Below, piece after piece: positions 38,559-47,478 of a stretch of DNA of 47,557 nucleotides. Numbering within the stretch: position 1 is the first letter of the stretch; each line of letters starts with the position of its first letter. The DNA comes from an uncultured Clostridium sp. (GTDB taxonomy: Bacteria; Bacillota; Clostridia; TANB77; CAG-508), in assembly GCA_948468505.1 (NCBI GenBank), contig CAOKJE010000005.1, forward strand, positions 1 through 47,557, in the 5' to 3' direction. The position numbers and the translations under genes were made by a program. Under the pieces are notes generated by a model that made no database searches, had not been told where the DNA came from, and saw only the letters and a program-made list of their open reading frames with translations.

Positions 38559-39266
38559 ATGTCAATATACACAATAGGAGACCTTCATTTATCCTTTCAA
38601 GAAGACAAGCCAATGAGTATATTTGGAGAAAACTGGAAAGGACATGAAGAAAAAATCAAAAAAGCATGGACTGAAAAAGTAACCAATCAAGACCTAGTAG
38701 TAATGCCAGGTGATTTTTCATGGTCAACATATTTAAAAGATACTTACAAAGACTTTTTATATTTAAATAATCTACCAGGGAAGAAACTAATTTTAAAAGG
38801 AAACCATGACTATTGGTGGACAACCGTAACTAGTATGAGAAATTTTTTAAAAGAAAATAATTTCGAAAATATTGATTTTATCTATAACAATGCCTATGAA
38901 TTCGAAAACATCATTATAGCAGGAACAAGAGGATGGGGACAAAATGAGGAAGCACAAGACCAAAAACTATTAAAAAGGGAAGTAGCAAGACTAGAGCTAT
39001 CTTTGCAAAAAGCCCAGGAACTAAACCAAAAGCAAGAAAAAGAAATAATCGTATTTCTTCATTATCCACCAATTATCAGTAGCAATCTTATCAATAACGA
39101 AATGAGTGAATTTATTAAGGTTATGAAAAACTATAATGTAAAAAGATGTTATTATGGGCACTTACACAGTAGCTCTATCAAAGAAGCAGTAGAAGGAGAA
39201 GTTTATGGAATTAACTTTAAACTAGTTAGTGCAGATGCTTTAGATTTTAAATTATGGGAGATTTAA
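38559..39266 (+). CDS. Calcineurin-like metallophosphoesterase
   Basis: The product has 235 residues with all metal motifs of the superfamily: IGDLHLS (residues 6-12), PGDFSW, KGNHDYWW, FLHYPP and YGHLHSS near the C-terminus. It matches a group of predicted phosphohydrolases common in Clostridia; substrate unknown. ATAAGGAGAAAG precedes the ATG, 26 bases after tsaD. No in-frame CGG. Confidence 0.88.
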   Translation: MSIYTIGDLHLSFQEDKPMSIFGENWKGHEEKIKKAWTEKVTNQDLVVMPGDFSWSTYLKDTYKDFLYLNNLPGKKLILKGNHDYWWTTVTSMRNFLKENNFENIDFIYNNAYEFENIIIAGTRGWGQNEEAQDQKLLKREVARLELSLQKAQELNQKQEKEIIVFLHYPPIISSNLINNEMSEFIKVMKNYNVKRCYYGHLHSSSIKEAVEGEVYGINFKLVSADALDFKLWEI

Positions 39267-39303
39267 ACAGGGATTTTAAGGAACGTCCCCCAAATCCCTG
39301 TTT
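39266..39303 (+). repeat. GGGACG-type hairpin, phosphoesterase-recG gap
   Basis: AAACAGGGATTT...AAATCCCTGTTT stem enclosing TAAGGAACGTCCCCC, sharing 20-odd bases with the hairpin at 27529-27559. Confidence 0.8.
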
Positions 39304-39314
39304 AGGAGGAAAAG

Positions 39315-41359
39315 ATGGACTTAAAAAAAGATGTTAAATATATTAAAGGAGTAGGACCCAATCGAGTTCAACTATTAAATAAATTAGGAATTTTTACGTT
39401 AGAGGATTTAATTACCTATTACCCAAGAGCTTATGAAGATAGAAGTAAACCCAAAGCGATTGCAGAATGTATAAATGGCGAGGAGGTTTTAATTGAGGTA
39501 ATTGCTTGTAGCAAACTTAGTGATGTTCGTCTAAAAGGAAAAACCATGCAAAGGTTGATGGTAAGAGACGAAACAGGAAGTTGTACCATTACGTGGTTTA
39601 ATCAAAGTTACTTAAAAAATAAATTTGAAATAGGAAAAAAATACAAATTTTATGGAAAAATAACAAATAATTTTGGTAAAATAACTATGACTTCGCCAGT
39701 ATATGACGATAATAAGAAGAATTTTAATACAGGAAAAATTATTCCCCTATATCCATTAACCTATCAGTTATCTCAAAATGTTTTAAGAAGAATTATGGAA
39801 GAACGGATTAAAAGAGGTAGAGGAAGCTTTACCAGAAACCCTACCAGAATACTTATTAGAAGAGTATAACTTAAGTAGTGTGAATGAAGCCATAAAACAA
39901 ATTCATTTTCCCAAAGAATTAAAGGATTTTGAAGTGGCAAGAAAAAGACTCGTTTTTGAAGAACTATTATCCACACAATTAGCCTTATTAGAATTAAAAA
40001 ACAGTTATCAAAATGAAGAAAAGGGAATTCAATTTGATAAAAATGTTAAAATGTCAAAAGTAATCAATGAGCTACCTTTTCGTTTAACAAAAGCACAACT
40101 TAGAGTGTTAGAAGAAATTGATAATAATATGGAAAAGCAAAGTGCAATGAATCGTTTATTACAAGGAGATGTTGGCTCTGGAAAAACAGTAGTTGCCATG
40201 TGTGCCGCCTATAAAGCAGTAAAATCTGGCTATCAAGCAGCGATTATGGCACCAACAGCAATTTTAGCGGTACAACATTTAGAAAATTTCCAAAACATAT
40301 TAGAAAAGTTAGAAATTCGATGTGAATTACTAACCTCAGGAATTACCAAAAAGAAAAAAGAAGACATATTAGAACGCCTAGCAAATGGAGAAATCGACAT
40401 CTTAATTGGAACCCATGCTATCATAGAAGACAATGTAATATTTAAAAATTTAGGGTTAGTAGTAACAGATGAGCAACACCGATTTGGTGTAAAACAAAGA
40501 ACCAAAATAGCCGAAAAAGGAAAAAATCCAGATGTACTAGTTATGACAGCAACACCAATTCCAAGAACATTAGCCCTAATTTTATATGGAGACTTAGACA
40601 TATCAATCATTGACGAATTGCCACCAAACCGTAAAACCATAGAAACCTTTGCTGTCAATAAAAAAATGACAGAAAGAGTAAATAGCTTTATTGAAAAACA
40701 AATAAAAGAAGGAAGACAAGCTTATATTGTATGTCCTTTGGTAGAAGAAAACGAGGAGTTAGACCTAAAATCTGTAGAAGCTTTATATGAAGCCTATCAA
40801 AAGCAAATCTTTCCACAATATCAAGTAGAGTATATTCATGGAAAAATGCGACCAAAGCAAAAAGATGAAATTATGGCAAACTTTAAAGCAGGGAAAATTG
40901 ATATTTTAATTTCAACAACAGTAATAGAGGTAGGAGTAGACGTACCAAACAGTAACATTATGGTTATTGAAAACGCAGAGCGATTTGGCTTAGCTCGGAT
41001 TGCATCAATTACGAGGAAGAGTAGGAAGAGGAGATTATCAATCATATTGTATTTTAAAATATGAAGGCAAAAGCCAAACGGTAAAAGAAAGAATGAAGAT
41101 AATGTGTGATACCTGTGATGGCTTTTTAATAGCAGAAAAGGACTTAGAACTAAGAGGCTCAGGAGATTTCTTTGGAACCATGCAGCATGGCTTACCAGAA
41201 TTTAAAATTGCTAATCTGTTCGAAGATATGCCAGTTTTAAAAATGGTCCAAGAGATTGCCACTAAAATTTTGCAAGAGGATCCTAAATTAGAAGCAGAAA
41301 AAAATATATTGTTAAGAGATTTAGTTAAGGATAAATTTATGACAAGAATTGAGATTTAA
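39315..41359 (+). CDS. recG: ATP-dependent DNA helicase RecG, two CGG +1 sites
   Basis: A branch-migrating helicase for stalled forks and recombination intermediates. In-frame CGG 39804-39806 splits VLRRIMEE from GLKEVEEALPETLPEYLLEEYN. In-frame CGG 40996-40998 splits ERFGLA from GLHQLRGRVGRGDYQSYCIL (motif VI). With both shifts the product is about 680 residues, the normal length: wedge OB-domain, Walker A GDVGSGKTVVA, DEQHRFGVKQR, TATPIPRTLAL, STTVIEVGVDVPN and the C-terminal TRB region ending KDKFMTRIEI. The usual Gln in LAQLHQL is the recoded Gly here. AGGAGG precedes the ATG. Confidence 0.95.
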
Positions 41360-41370
41360 TTTAGTCCCCA

Positions 41371-41442
41371 TGTCCCCACTGGTTCCGGGTTTAAATGGGG
41401 ACGTTTCTGTGTCCCACTGGTTCCGGGTTTGAGTGGGGACAC
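41371..41442 (+). repeat. Two tandem hairpin repeats with CACTGGTTCCGGG core
   Basis: Two copies (41371-41402 and 41409-41442) of a unit GTCCC(C)ACTGGTTCCGGGTTT...GTGGGGAC; each can fold into a GTCCCCA/TGGGGAC stem. GC content is far above the surroundings. Confidence 0.8.
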
Positions 41443-41452
41443 AAAAATTTTC

Positions 41453-41481
41453 TTGACTTTTTTACTAGAAAATAGTATGAT
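41453..41481 (+). promoter_or_regulatory. Promoter of the small membrane protein gene
   Basis: TTGACT (41453-41458), 17-bp spacer, TATGAT (41476-41481), 22-34 bases before the candidate start codons. Confidence 0.65.
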
Positions 41482-41502
41482 TAATAAGGAAAAAGAAAAA
41501 GG

Positions 41503-41704
41503 ATGTCGATAAGAATGTTGCAAATGGTTATTAAGCTAATTGGTGCTATATTAGTGCTAGTGGGGATTATCTTAATTTATGATGCTCGTATTATAACAAA
41601 AAGGTTTTTTGGTTTTGGTGACCAAAATGATGCTACACAAGGTTTAAAAATACTGGGGTTTTTGATAGCAATTGTTCGGAGGATTAATTGTATATTTTGC
41701 GTAA
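41503..41704 (+). CDS. Small two-helix membrane protein, one CGG +1 site
   Basis: Two hydrophobic helices flank a conserved-looking loop (ARIITKRFFGFGDQNDATQGLK). The zero frame crosses an in-frame CGG (41677-41679) and would end with an atypical RRINCIFCVKYIL. With a +1 shift the end reads FLIAIVGGLIVYFA and stops at TAA 41702-41704, completing the second helix; length about 66 residues. The start may be ATG 41503 or 41515, each with an AAGGA about 11 bases upstream. Function unknown. Confidence 0.75.
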
Positions 41705-41748
41705 AATATATTTTATAGATTTTAGAGTTGATAAGAAAAAATGTAAAA

Positions 41749-41780
41749 AAGCAAGCTTAGAAAAATAGGCTTGCTTCTTT
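41749..41780. terminator. Terminator between convergent genes
   Basis: AAGCAAGC...GCTTGCTT stem between the small membrane protein gene and tmcAL; T/A runs on both sides allow bidirectional use. Confidence 0.75.
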
Positions 41781-41788
41781 ATAATATA

Positions 41789-43021
41789 TTACAACGTAAC
41801 AATCTTTTTCGTAAAATCCAAATTACTAGAAGAATCATCTAAGTAACCCAAAGTATAAACATTAGTGGCCCAAATATCCTTTTCTAACATAACCTGAAGA
41901 TTTTTGTTAGAATTATCGTCAGTAAAACGTTTTACAGAAGTAATGATTTGTAGTTTAGGATTAGCCTTTGCAATTTCAGCAATCAAAAATTTTCCCCTTT
42001 TATTCAAAGCCAAAACCCTAGCATAAGGCTCCACTTTTTTTGACATAGCCAAATCCTTTTTTGTAATACCAAGCAAAGCATATACCAAAATACGTTGAAG
42101 ACGAGTGGCTGGATAGCGTTTTGTCTTGATTAGATTCATAAGTTCATGAAAAGTATTACAAGAATTAGCGGCATTTTTAATAGCAAATTCTAAACCTTCT
42201 GTCACATCAGGAAGCTCTGCAATTTGAGCTGTTGTCATTCTCCTTAAGGTAAATAGAATTTCCTTTTCAAATACAGAAATATCAGAAATAATGTGACCAG
42301 CTTTCATATTTTTCATTAAAATAGAATAACTAGAAGATGGCATAAGAGAAGCCAAAGCACCAAAACCATCATTTTTAATCATATTTCGAATAGCAGTACT
42401 GCTTGCGATATGATTATTAAAACCTAAATCATTATGACCAACCTCGTATCTTGGAATAGAGAAAGCTTCTAAAGGACTTTTTAATTTCTTCAAAGCTTTC
42501 AAATATTCAATGCCTAAAATATTATTAGGAGAAGAAAGGGTTTTAGCAAATCTTCGAATATCATTTAAATACATCATAAGAGCATTTTCGCGAGCTTTAG
42601 GAAAGGAAAGCCCTTTCGACAATTCGTGAGATAACAAAGTTTTGTATTGTTTGGGTTCGTAAAATAAAACATCAGCACATTTGTCCAAAACTTCAACATC
42701 AGGTGTTTCAGCACCAAAAGCAATGGAGTCTACTATTTTCAAAGCATCTAAAATCTTAACAGCACCTTCTGCAAAATTTTCAGCACTAGATGTAGCATAT
42801 AAAACAGGTAGTTCAATGACTAAATCAATGCCAGCACTAACAGCAGCTTCTGCTTTTGACCATTTATCGACTAAAGAAGTGCCACCACGCTGAGTAAAGT
42901 TACCACTCATAATGGCAACTGTATAATTAGAATTGGTATCTTTTTTTGCTTTTTCTAAATGGTACAAATGCCCATTATGAAAAGGATTATATTCGGCAAC
43001 AATGCCCAAAACTTTACTCAT
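41789..43021 (-). CDS. tmcAL: tRNA(Met) cytidine acetate ligase TmcAL (YlbM-like)
   Basis: The product has 410 residues. The N-terminal nucleotidyltransferase fold reads VLGIVAEYNPFHNGHLYHL with the HxGH motif (HNGH), then IMSGNFTQRGGTSLVDKW and DLVIELPVLYATSSAENFAEGAV, followed by NNHIASSTAIRNMI. In B. subtilis the enzyme uses acetate and ATP to make N4-acetylcytidine at the wobble position of elongator tRNA-Met. It is one of only two reverse-strand genes in the window and has no in-frame CGG. Confidence 0.95.
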   Translation of the reverse strand: MSKVLGIVAEYNPFHNGHLYHLEKAKKDTNSNYTVAIMSGNFTQRGGTSLVDKWSKAEAAVSAGIDLVIELPVLYATSSAENFAEGAVKILDALKIVDSIAFGAETPDVEVLDKCADVLFYEPKQYKTLLSHELSKGLSFPKARENALMMYLNDIRRFAKTLSSPNNILGIEYLKALKKLKSPLEAFSIPRYEVGHNDLGFNNHIASSTAIRNMIKNDGFGALASLMPSSSYSILMKNMKAGHIISDISVFEKEILFTLRRMTTAQIAELPDVTEGLEFAIKNAANSCNTFHELMNLIKTKRYPATRLQRILVYALLGITKKDLAMSKKVEPYARVLALNKRGKFLIAEIAKANPKLQIITSVKRFTDDNSNKNLQVMLEKDIWATNVYTLGYLDDSSSNLDFTKKIVTL

Positions 43022-43034
43022 AAAAAATCCCTTC

Positions 43035-43062
43035 TTGATTTCAATTTTATTTATGCTATAAT
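43035..43062 (+). promoter_or_regulatory. Promoter of rnhA
   Basis: TTGATT (43035-43040), 16-bp spacer, TATAAT (43057-43062) in the divergent tmcAL-rnhA gap. Confidence 0.65.
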
Positions 43063-43106
43063 ACTATCATAAAATAATAAAAAAAACAAATGGAAAGGAT
43101 AAATTT

Positions 43107-43544
43107 ATGGAAAGAGTAGTTATTTATACAGATGGTGCTTGTTCTGGGAACCCTGGTCCTGGAGGTTGGGGAAGTATTTTAATGTACAAAGAAAACAAAA
43201 AAGAAATTTCTGGTGGAAAAAAGGAGACTACCAATAACATAATGGAACTAACAGCTGTAATAGAAGGGCTAAAGCTTTTAAAATATCCTTGTGAAGTGGA
43301 TTTATATAGTGATAGTGCCTATGTAGTAAATGCCTTTTTGCAAGGATGGATTTATAATTGGGTAAAAAATAATTGGAAAACAGCAGGAAAAGATTCAGTA
43401 AAAAACCAAGAACTTTGGCAAGAATTATATAGCTTAACCAAAACACATCAAGTTACCTTTCATAAAGTAAAAGGTCATAGTGATAACGAATATAATAATC
43501 GATGTGACGAATTAGCAAGAAATGCCATCCTAAAAATAAAATAA
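43107..43544 (+). CDS. rnhA: Ribonuclease HI
   Basis: The product has 145 residues and removes RNA from RNA-DNA hybrids. It matches E. coli-type RNase HI throughout: [19 protein letters not shown] (Asp9), [13 protein letters not shown] (Glu47), [10 protein letters not shown] (Asp69), the basic protrusion [12 protein letters not shown] and [19 protein letters not shown] with the last acidic and His residues. GGAAAGGA precedes the ATG. No in-frame CGG. Confidence 0.97.
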   Translation: MERVVIYTDGACSGNPGPGGWGSILMYKENKKEISGGKKETTNNIMELTAVIEGLKLLKYPCEVDLYSDSAYVVNAFLQGWIYNWVKNNWKTAGKDSVKNQELWQELYSLTKTHQVTFHKVKGHSDNEYNNRCDELARNAILKIK

Positions 43545-43580
43545 ACTTATATTACATTTTTGTTACATAAGAAAAAACCA

Positions 43581-43609
43581 TTGAAAATTTTTTGCAATTC
43601 CAGTATAAT
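43581..43609 (+). promoter_or_regulatory. Promoter of the gene at 43632
   Basis: TTGAAA (43581-43586), 17-bp spacer, TATAAT (43604-43609), 22 bases before the ATG. Confidence 0.75.
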
Positions 43610-43631
43610 AAAAATGTAGGGGAGGAAACAA

Positions 43632-44435
43632 ATGAATACCTTTGCAGATTATATATTAGAAGAAGAACAATTAGATGCAAAAATGGAAATAGCCTATTAC
43701 TTGTCAAAAAAATCACCAATATTTTTTGACAAATCTGTTATATTCAAAACAGAAATAGCAAGGCTTTTCTTAAATTATTCAAAAATCGATGTGGATAAAA
43801 ATTTTATATTAACAGCCTGTTTGCTATGTAACTGTAAAAAAGTTGATAACGCACAAGACTTAAGTAAAATTCGTAATTATGCAAAAGAAGGAGCCAATTA
43901 TTTAAGAGAAATAGGATTCGGCAAAAGATTTTGCAAAGTATGCGAAGAAATAAATCGTTACAGCCAAAGTAACCCAAGAGAAAGAGAAAGTGACATCTTA
44001 GAACTAATCGACCAATTTGGTGGAATGTTATTAGATAGACCAGAAAGAATTGGTTTTAAACCAGACGAAGCTTTAGTATTATTAGAACATAGAAATCTAA
44101 AAGACAAATATAACCGATACTTACCTACTTTTATTGAGTTTGTAAATTTCATAGAAAAAATACAAATGGGTGAAATAATTAATATGACAGCATTGCGAAG
44201 ATTAGTTAAAATACACAATGAAACAAAAGAATTAACAGGATTTATTCAAAAAATTATGTACGAATATGAGCCAAAAGTAGACAAAATGATTGCCGAGCAA
44301 AACGAAGAAATAGCAGAAGAAATGTTAAGCAAAGTAGAAGGAGCAAACAGACCATTATTTAGTGAAGAAACAACAAGAAAGATAATGGCACATATTCATG
44401 ACGACCAAAAATTAGGAGCCACCAATCAAGAATAA
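43632..44435 (+). CDS. Unknown 267-residue helical protein
   Basis: Not securely recognised. The product is soluble and all-helical. The middle part (GANYLREIGFGKRFCKVCEEINRYSQ and IGFKPDEALVLLEHRNLKDKYN) faintly recalls HD/HD-GYP helical domains, but the HD metal motif is not visible, so I do not assign a hydrolase function. A GGGGAGGA site precedes the ATG; its own promoter and terminator make it a single-gene unit. No in-frame CGG. Confidence 0.7.
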   Translation: MNTFADYILEEEQLDAKMEIAYYLSKKSPIFFDKSVIFKTEIARLFLNYSKIDVDKNFILTACLLCNCKKVDNAQDLSKIRNYAKEGANYLREIGFGKRFCKVCEEINRYSQSNPRERESDILELIDQFGGMLLDRPERIGFKPDEALVLLEHRNLKDKYNRYLPTFIEFVNFIEKIQMGEIINMTALRRLVKIHNETKELTGFIQKIMYEYEPKVDKMIAEQNEEIAEEMLSKVEGANRPLFSEETTRKIMAHIHDDQKLGATNQE

Positions 44436-44440
44436 AAAAT

Positions 44441-44475
44441 AGCCAAAAGGGACGTTCCTTTTGGCATTTTTTTAT
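44441..44475 (+). terminator. Terminator with GGGACGTTCC core
   Basis: GCCAAAAGGGA-CGT-TCCTTTTGGC stem followed by T7. It belongs by sequence to the GGGACG hairpin family. Confidence 0.9.
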
Positions 44476-44510
44476 GGTTCTATATAAAAAACAAAAAAGG
44501 AGAGAAAAAA

Positions 44511-45701
44511 ATGTACGAAATATTTGCAGATTTACATGTACACATAGGAAGAAGTGAAAAAGGAAAGCCCATCAAAATTACAGCAGCAAGAAGTTTAAAC
44601 TTTGCCAACATTGCTAAAGAATGTGCTGATAGAAAAGGAATTAATGTAGTAGGCATTATTGATTGTGCTTCTCCCTATGTCATAGAAGATATTGAAAAAT
44701 TCTTAAAAACAGGGGATGCCTATGAATTAGAAGATGGAGGCATCATTTATAAAGATAAAGTATGTATTTTATTAGGGAGTGAAGTAGAAACAGCTGAGAA
44801 AGGAAGAAATGGGAAATGCGGAAGTGCCCATAATGTATGCTTTTTTCCACACTTAAAAGACATCAAAGCATTTTCGAATGAACTAAGCCATCACCTAAAA
44901 AACATCACATTAAGTACCCAAAGAACAGATTTATCAGGATATGAGCTAATAGATATCGTAGAAAAATATAATGGAATTCTGATACCAGCCCATGTATTCA
45001 CACCACATAAAAGTTACTATGGAAATTGTAATGATAGATTAGAAAATATCTTCCAAGAAAAATTTAATAAAATCTTTGCCATTGAACTAGGTCTAAGTGC
45101 TGACACATTTTTAGCAGATACCATAAAAGAATTAGAAACAAAAACCTTTGTAACCAACTCAGACGCGCACTCTTTGCCTAAAATCGCAAGAGAGTACAAT
45201 AAAATGCAAGTAGAAGACATTTCTTTCAAAGAAATTGTAATGGCACTAAAAAATGAAAAAGGAAGAAAAGTACTTTGTAATTATGGCTTAGACCCAAAGC
45301 TTGGAAAATACCATAGAACCTATTGTGATGATTGTGAAAAAGCAATTGAAACAAATGAGCCAGTGGAAATTTGCCCAATATGTGGCGGAAAAAACGTCAC
45401 TTTTGGTGTTTTTGATAGAATAGAATTAATCAAGGACAAAAAGGAAACGAAAAGTCCTAAAAATAGACCACCTTACATGTATCAAGTACCATTAGGCTTT
45501 ATTCCTGGTGTAGGAGGAAAAACAATTGACAAATTACTAAGCACCTTTGAGACGGAAATGACTATTTTACATAAGCTATCTAAAGACGACATAGAAGCAG
45601 TGGTAGGAGAAAAAATTGCCAACCACATTGTAAGAGCAAGAGAAGGAGCCATGCAAATTGATGTTGGTGGTGGCGGAAACTATGGAAAAGTAAAAGCCTA
45701 G
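44511..45701 (+). CDS. PHP-domain protein of the endonuclease Q type
   Basis: The product has 396 residues. The PHP metal motifs are DLHVHIGR (residues 7-14), VVGIIDCASPY, GSEVETAE, PAHVFTP and TNSDAHSLPKIARE. After them comes a four-cysteine zinc ribbon (CDDCEKAI...CPICGG) and a helix-hairpin-helix-like end (GFIPGVGGKTIDKLL). This arrangement is that of EndoQ, which nicks 5' of deaminated bases in DNA and is found in Thermococcales and some Bacillus. AAAGGAGAG precedes the ATG. No in-frame CGG. Confidence 0.88.
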   Translation: MYEIFADLHVHIGRSEKGKPIKITAARSLNFANIAKECADRKGINVVGIIDCASPYVIEDIEKFLKTGDAYELEDGGIIYKDKVCILLGSEVETAEKGRNGKCGSAHNVCFFPHLKDIKAFSNELSHHLKNITLSTQRTDLSGYELIDIVEKYNGILIPAHVFTPHKSYYGNCNDRLENIFQEKFNKIFAIELGLSADTFLADTIKELETKTFVTNSDAHSLPKIAREYNKMQVEDISFKEIVMALKNEKGRKVLCNYGLDPKLGKYHRTYCDDCEKAIETNEPVEICPICGGKNVTFGVFDRIELIKDKKETKSPKNRPPYMYQVPLGFIPGVGGKTIDKLLSTFETEMTILHKLSKDDIEAVVGEKIANHIVRAREGAMQIDVGGGGNYGKVKA

Positions 45702-45789
45702 AACAATGATTTTGGGGACGGAGGAAAAAATCATGACTGAAAATTAATGTAAGCCATGATTTTTTCCTCCGTCCCCAAAATCATTGTTC
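45701..45789 (+). repeat. Perfect 35-bp inverted repeat
   Basis: Arms 45701-45735 and 45755-45789 are exactly complementary, with a 19-base loop. The left arm begins at the last base of the EndoQ stop codon and holds TTTTGGGGACGGAGG. The stem is far longer than a terminator needs. Confidence 0.9.
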
Positions 45790-45841
45790 TAAAAAACTTC
45801 TTATCGCATACACATTATGTATAAAGATAAGGAGAAAAGAA

Positions 45842-46480
45842 ATGAAGAAAAACAAACGAGCAAAATCATTAGAAATGATAAAAGAACATGTTAGCAATAA
45901 CAAAAAAGAATATATTTTAGTGTCCCTATTGTTTATCATAGGAATATTTTTAGGAGTGCTTTTTATAAACCATGTGCAGGAAGACCAGAAAACAGAGATT
46001 ACAGGATATTTTAACACATTTATTGAAAAAATGAAAAATACACAAGACTTAGACTATATGGAATTATTAAAAGCAAGTATAGGACAAAACATATTACTGG
46101 CCATCGTTTTGTGGTTTTTTGGAACGACGGTAATTGGTATACCTGTGGTATTTGGTTTAGTAATCTATCGAGGCTTTTGCTTGGGATATACGATTGCTGT
46201 TTGTGTTACGATTATGGGATTGCCACAAGGAATATGGTTTGTATTGATTTTACTGTTACTGCAAAATATTCTATGGATACCAGCAATATTAGCATTAGCA
46301 GTTAGTGGATTTAAATTGTATAAATCGATTATAAAAGATAGAAATAAAGAAAATGTTAAAATAGAAGTAATAAGACATACTGTTTTTTCTTTTATTATGA
46401 TACTAGTATTAGTAATGTCCTCTGTAATAGAGACCTTTTTATCGACTAATATTTTAAAAGGATTGATAAAATATTTTTAA
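45842..46480 (+). CDS. spoIIM: Stage II sporulation protein M
   Basis: The product has 212 residues with five hydrophobic segments: ILVSLLFIIGIFLGVLF, LLAIVLWFFGTTVIGIPVVFGL, YRGFCLGYTIAV, the LPQGIWFVLILLLLQNILWIPA block and a last helix. The GIP and RGF(C)LGY motifs fit SpoIIM, which works with SpoIID and SpoIIP in septal peptidoglycan thinning and engulfment. It indicates a sporulating lineage. ATAAGGAGAAAAG precedes the ATG; xerD follows, as in many Clostridia. Confidence 0.92.
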   Translation: MKKNKRAKSLEMIKEHVSNNKKEYILVSLLFIIGIFLGVLFINHVQEDQKTEITGYFNTFIEKMKNTQDLDYMELLKASIGQNILLAIVLWFFGTTVIGIPVVFGLVIYRGFCLGYTIAVCVTIMGLPQGIWFVLILLLLQNILWIPAILALAVSGFKLYKSIIKDRNKENVKIEVIRHTVFSFIMILVLVMSSVIETFLSTNILKGLIKYF

Positions 46481-46507
46481 AAATATGAAAAAAAATTGAA
46501 AAATGTA

Positions 46508-46536
46508 TTTACAATTTCGAAAATTTTTGATATAAC
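46508..46536 (+). promoter_or_regulatory. Promoter of xerD
   Basis: TTTACA (46508-46513), 17-bp spacer, TATAAC (46531-46536), 60 bases before the ATG. Confidence 0.65.
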
Positions 46537-46596
46537 ATATATATGAATTTATGTTAATAGAATATTTTAGATTAAACAAAGGGTAGGGGAAATTAA

Positions 46597-47478
46597 ATGG
46601 AAAGACAGTTAAAGCATTTTTTTGAATTTTTAGAAAACGATAGAAAACTATCAGAAAATACACTACAATCTTATAAAAGAGATTTAAAACAATTTAGAAG
46701 ATACTTAGAAGCATGTGATCTTAATTATAACAAAGTAAAAGAAGAAGACATCAAAGATTATATCAAAGAATTACAAGAAGAAGGGAAAAAAGCATCTAGC
46801 ATATCAAGAGGGATAGCTTCAATTCGTTCCTTCTATCAATTTGTATTGAAGAACAAAAAAGTAAAAGCAGACCCAACAGAAAACATTCAATCACCAAAAA
46901 TAGAAAAAAGAGTTCCAAGCGTATTAACATCAAAAGAAGTAGAACTATTATTAGACCAACCAAAAGATGTTGATTTAAAAGGAATTCGTGACAAAGCTAT
47001 GCTTGAATTTGCTTATGCAACAGGAATGAGAGTAACAGAAATCATTTCTTTAAACATGGATGATGTTAATTTAGAAGAAGGATACGTAACCTGCAAACGT
47101 GGGGGAAAACAACGTAACATTCCATTAGGAAACCTTTCACTAAAAGCATTAAAAGAATATGTAGAAGAAGCAAGAGAAATTCTAATCAAAACAGAAGAAG
47201 AGCAAGCATTATTCGTAAACATCAATGGTAGTAGATTAACCAGACAAGGATTCTGGAAAATCATTAAATTTTATAAAGAACAAGCACACATCACAAAGGA
47301 TATCACACCACATGTATTAAGACATTCTTTTGCCACTCATTTATTACAAAATGGGGCAGATTTAAAAGCAATCCAAACCATGCTTGGACATTCTGACATT
47401 TCTTCTACACAAGTATATATGCAATTTCAAGATGAAGGAATTAAAAATGTGTATAGAAAAGCACATCCAAGAGCATAA
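46597..47478 (+). CDS. xerD: Site-specific tyrosine recombinase XerD
   Basis: The product has 293 residues. The N-terminal SAM-like domain (NTLQSYKRDLKQFRRYL) is followed by the catalytic domain with Arg145 (ATGMRVTEI), Lys171, His239 and Arg242 (HVLRHSFATHLLQ), His265 (LGHSDISSTQVY) and nucleophile Tyr274. XerD acts with XerC at dif to resolve chromosome dimers. The place after spoIIM supports the chromosomal housekeeping enzyme rather than a phage integrase. GGGTAGGGGA precedes the ATG. No in-frame CGG. Confidence 0.95.
   Translation: MERQLKHFFEFLENDRKLSENTLQSYKRDLKQFRRYLEACDLNYNKVKEEDIKDYIKELQEEGKKASSISRGIASIRSFYQFVLKNKKVKADPTENIQSPKIEKRVPSVLTSKEVELLLDQPKDVDLKGIRDKAMLEFAYATGMRVTEIISLNMDDVNLEEGYVTCKRGGKQRNIPLGNLSLKALKEYVEEAREILIKTEEEQALFVNINGSRLTRQGFWKIIKFYKEQAHITKDITPHVLRHSFATHLLQNGADLKAIQTMLGHSDISSTQVYMQFQDEGIKNVYRKAHPRA

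Noticed and set aside
43632-44435. Annotation as an HD-GYP or HD phosphohydrolase
   Set aside because: Only vague helical similarity; the His-Asp metal motif is not visible.
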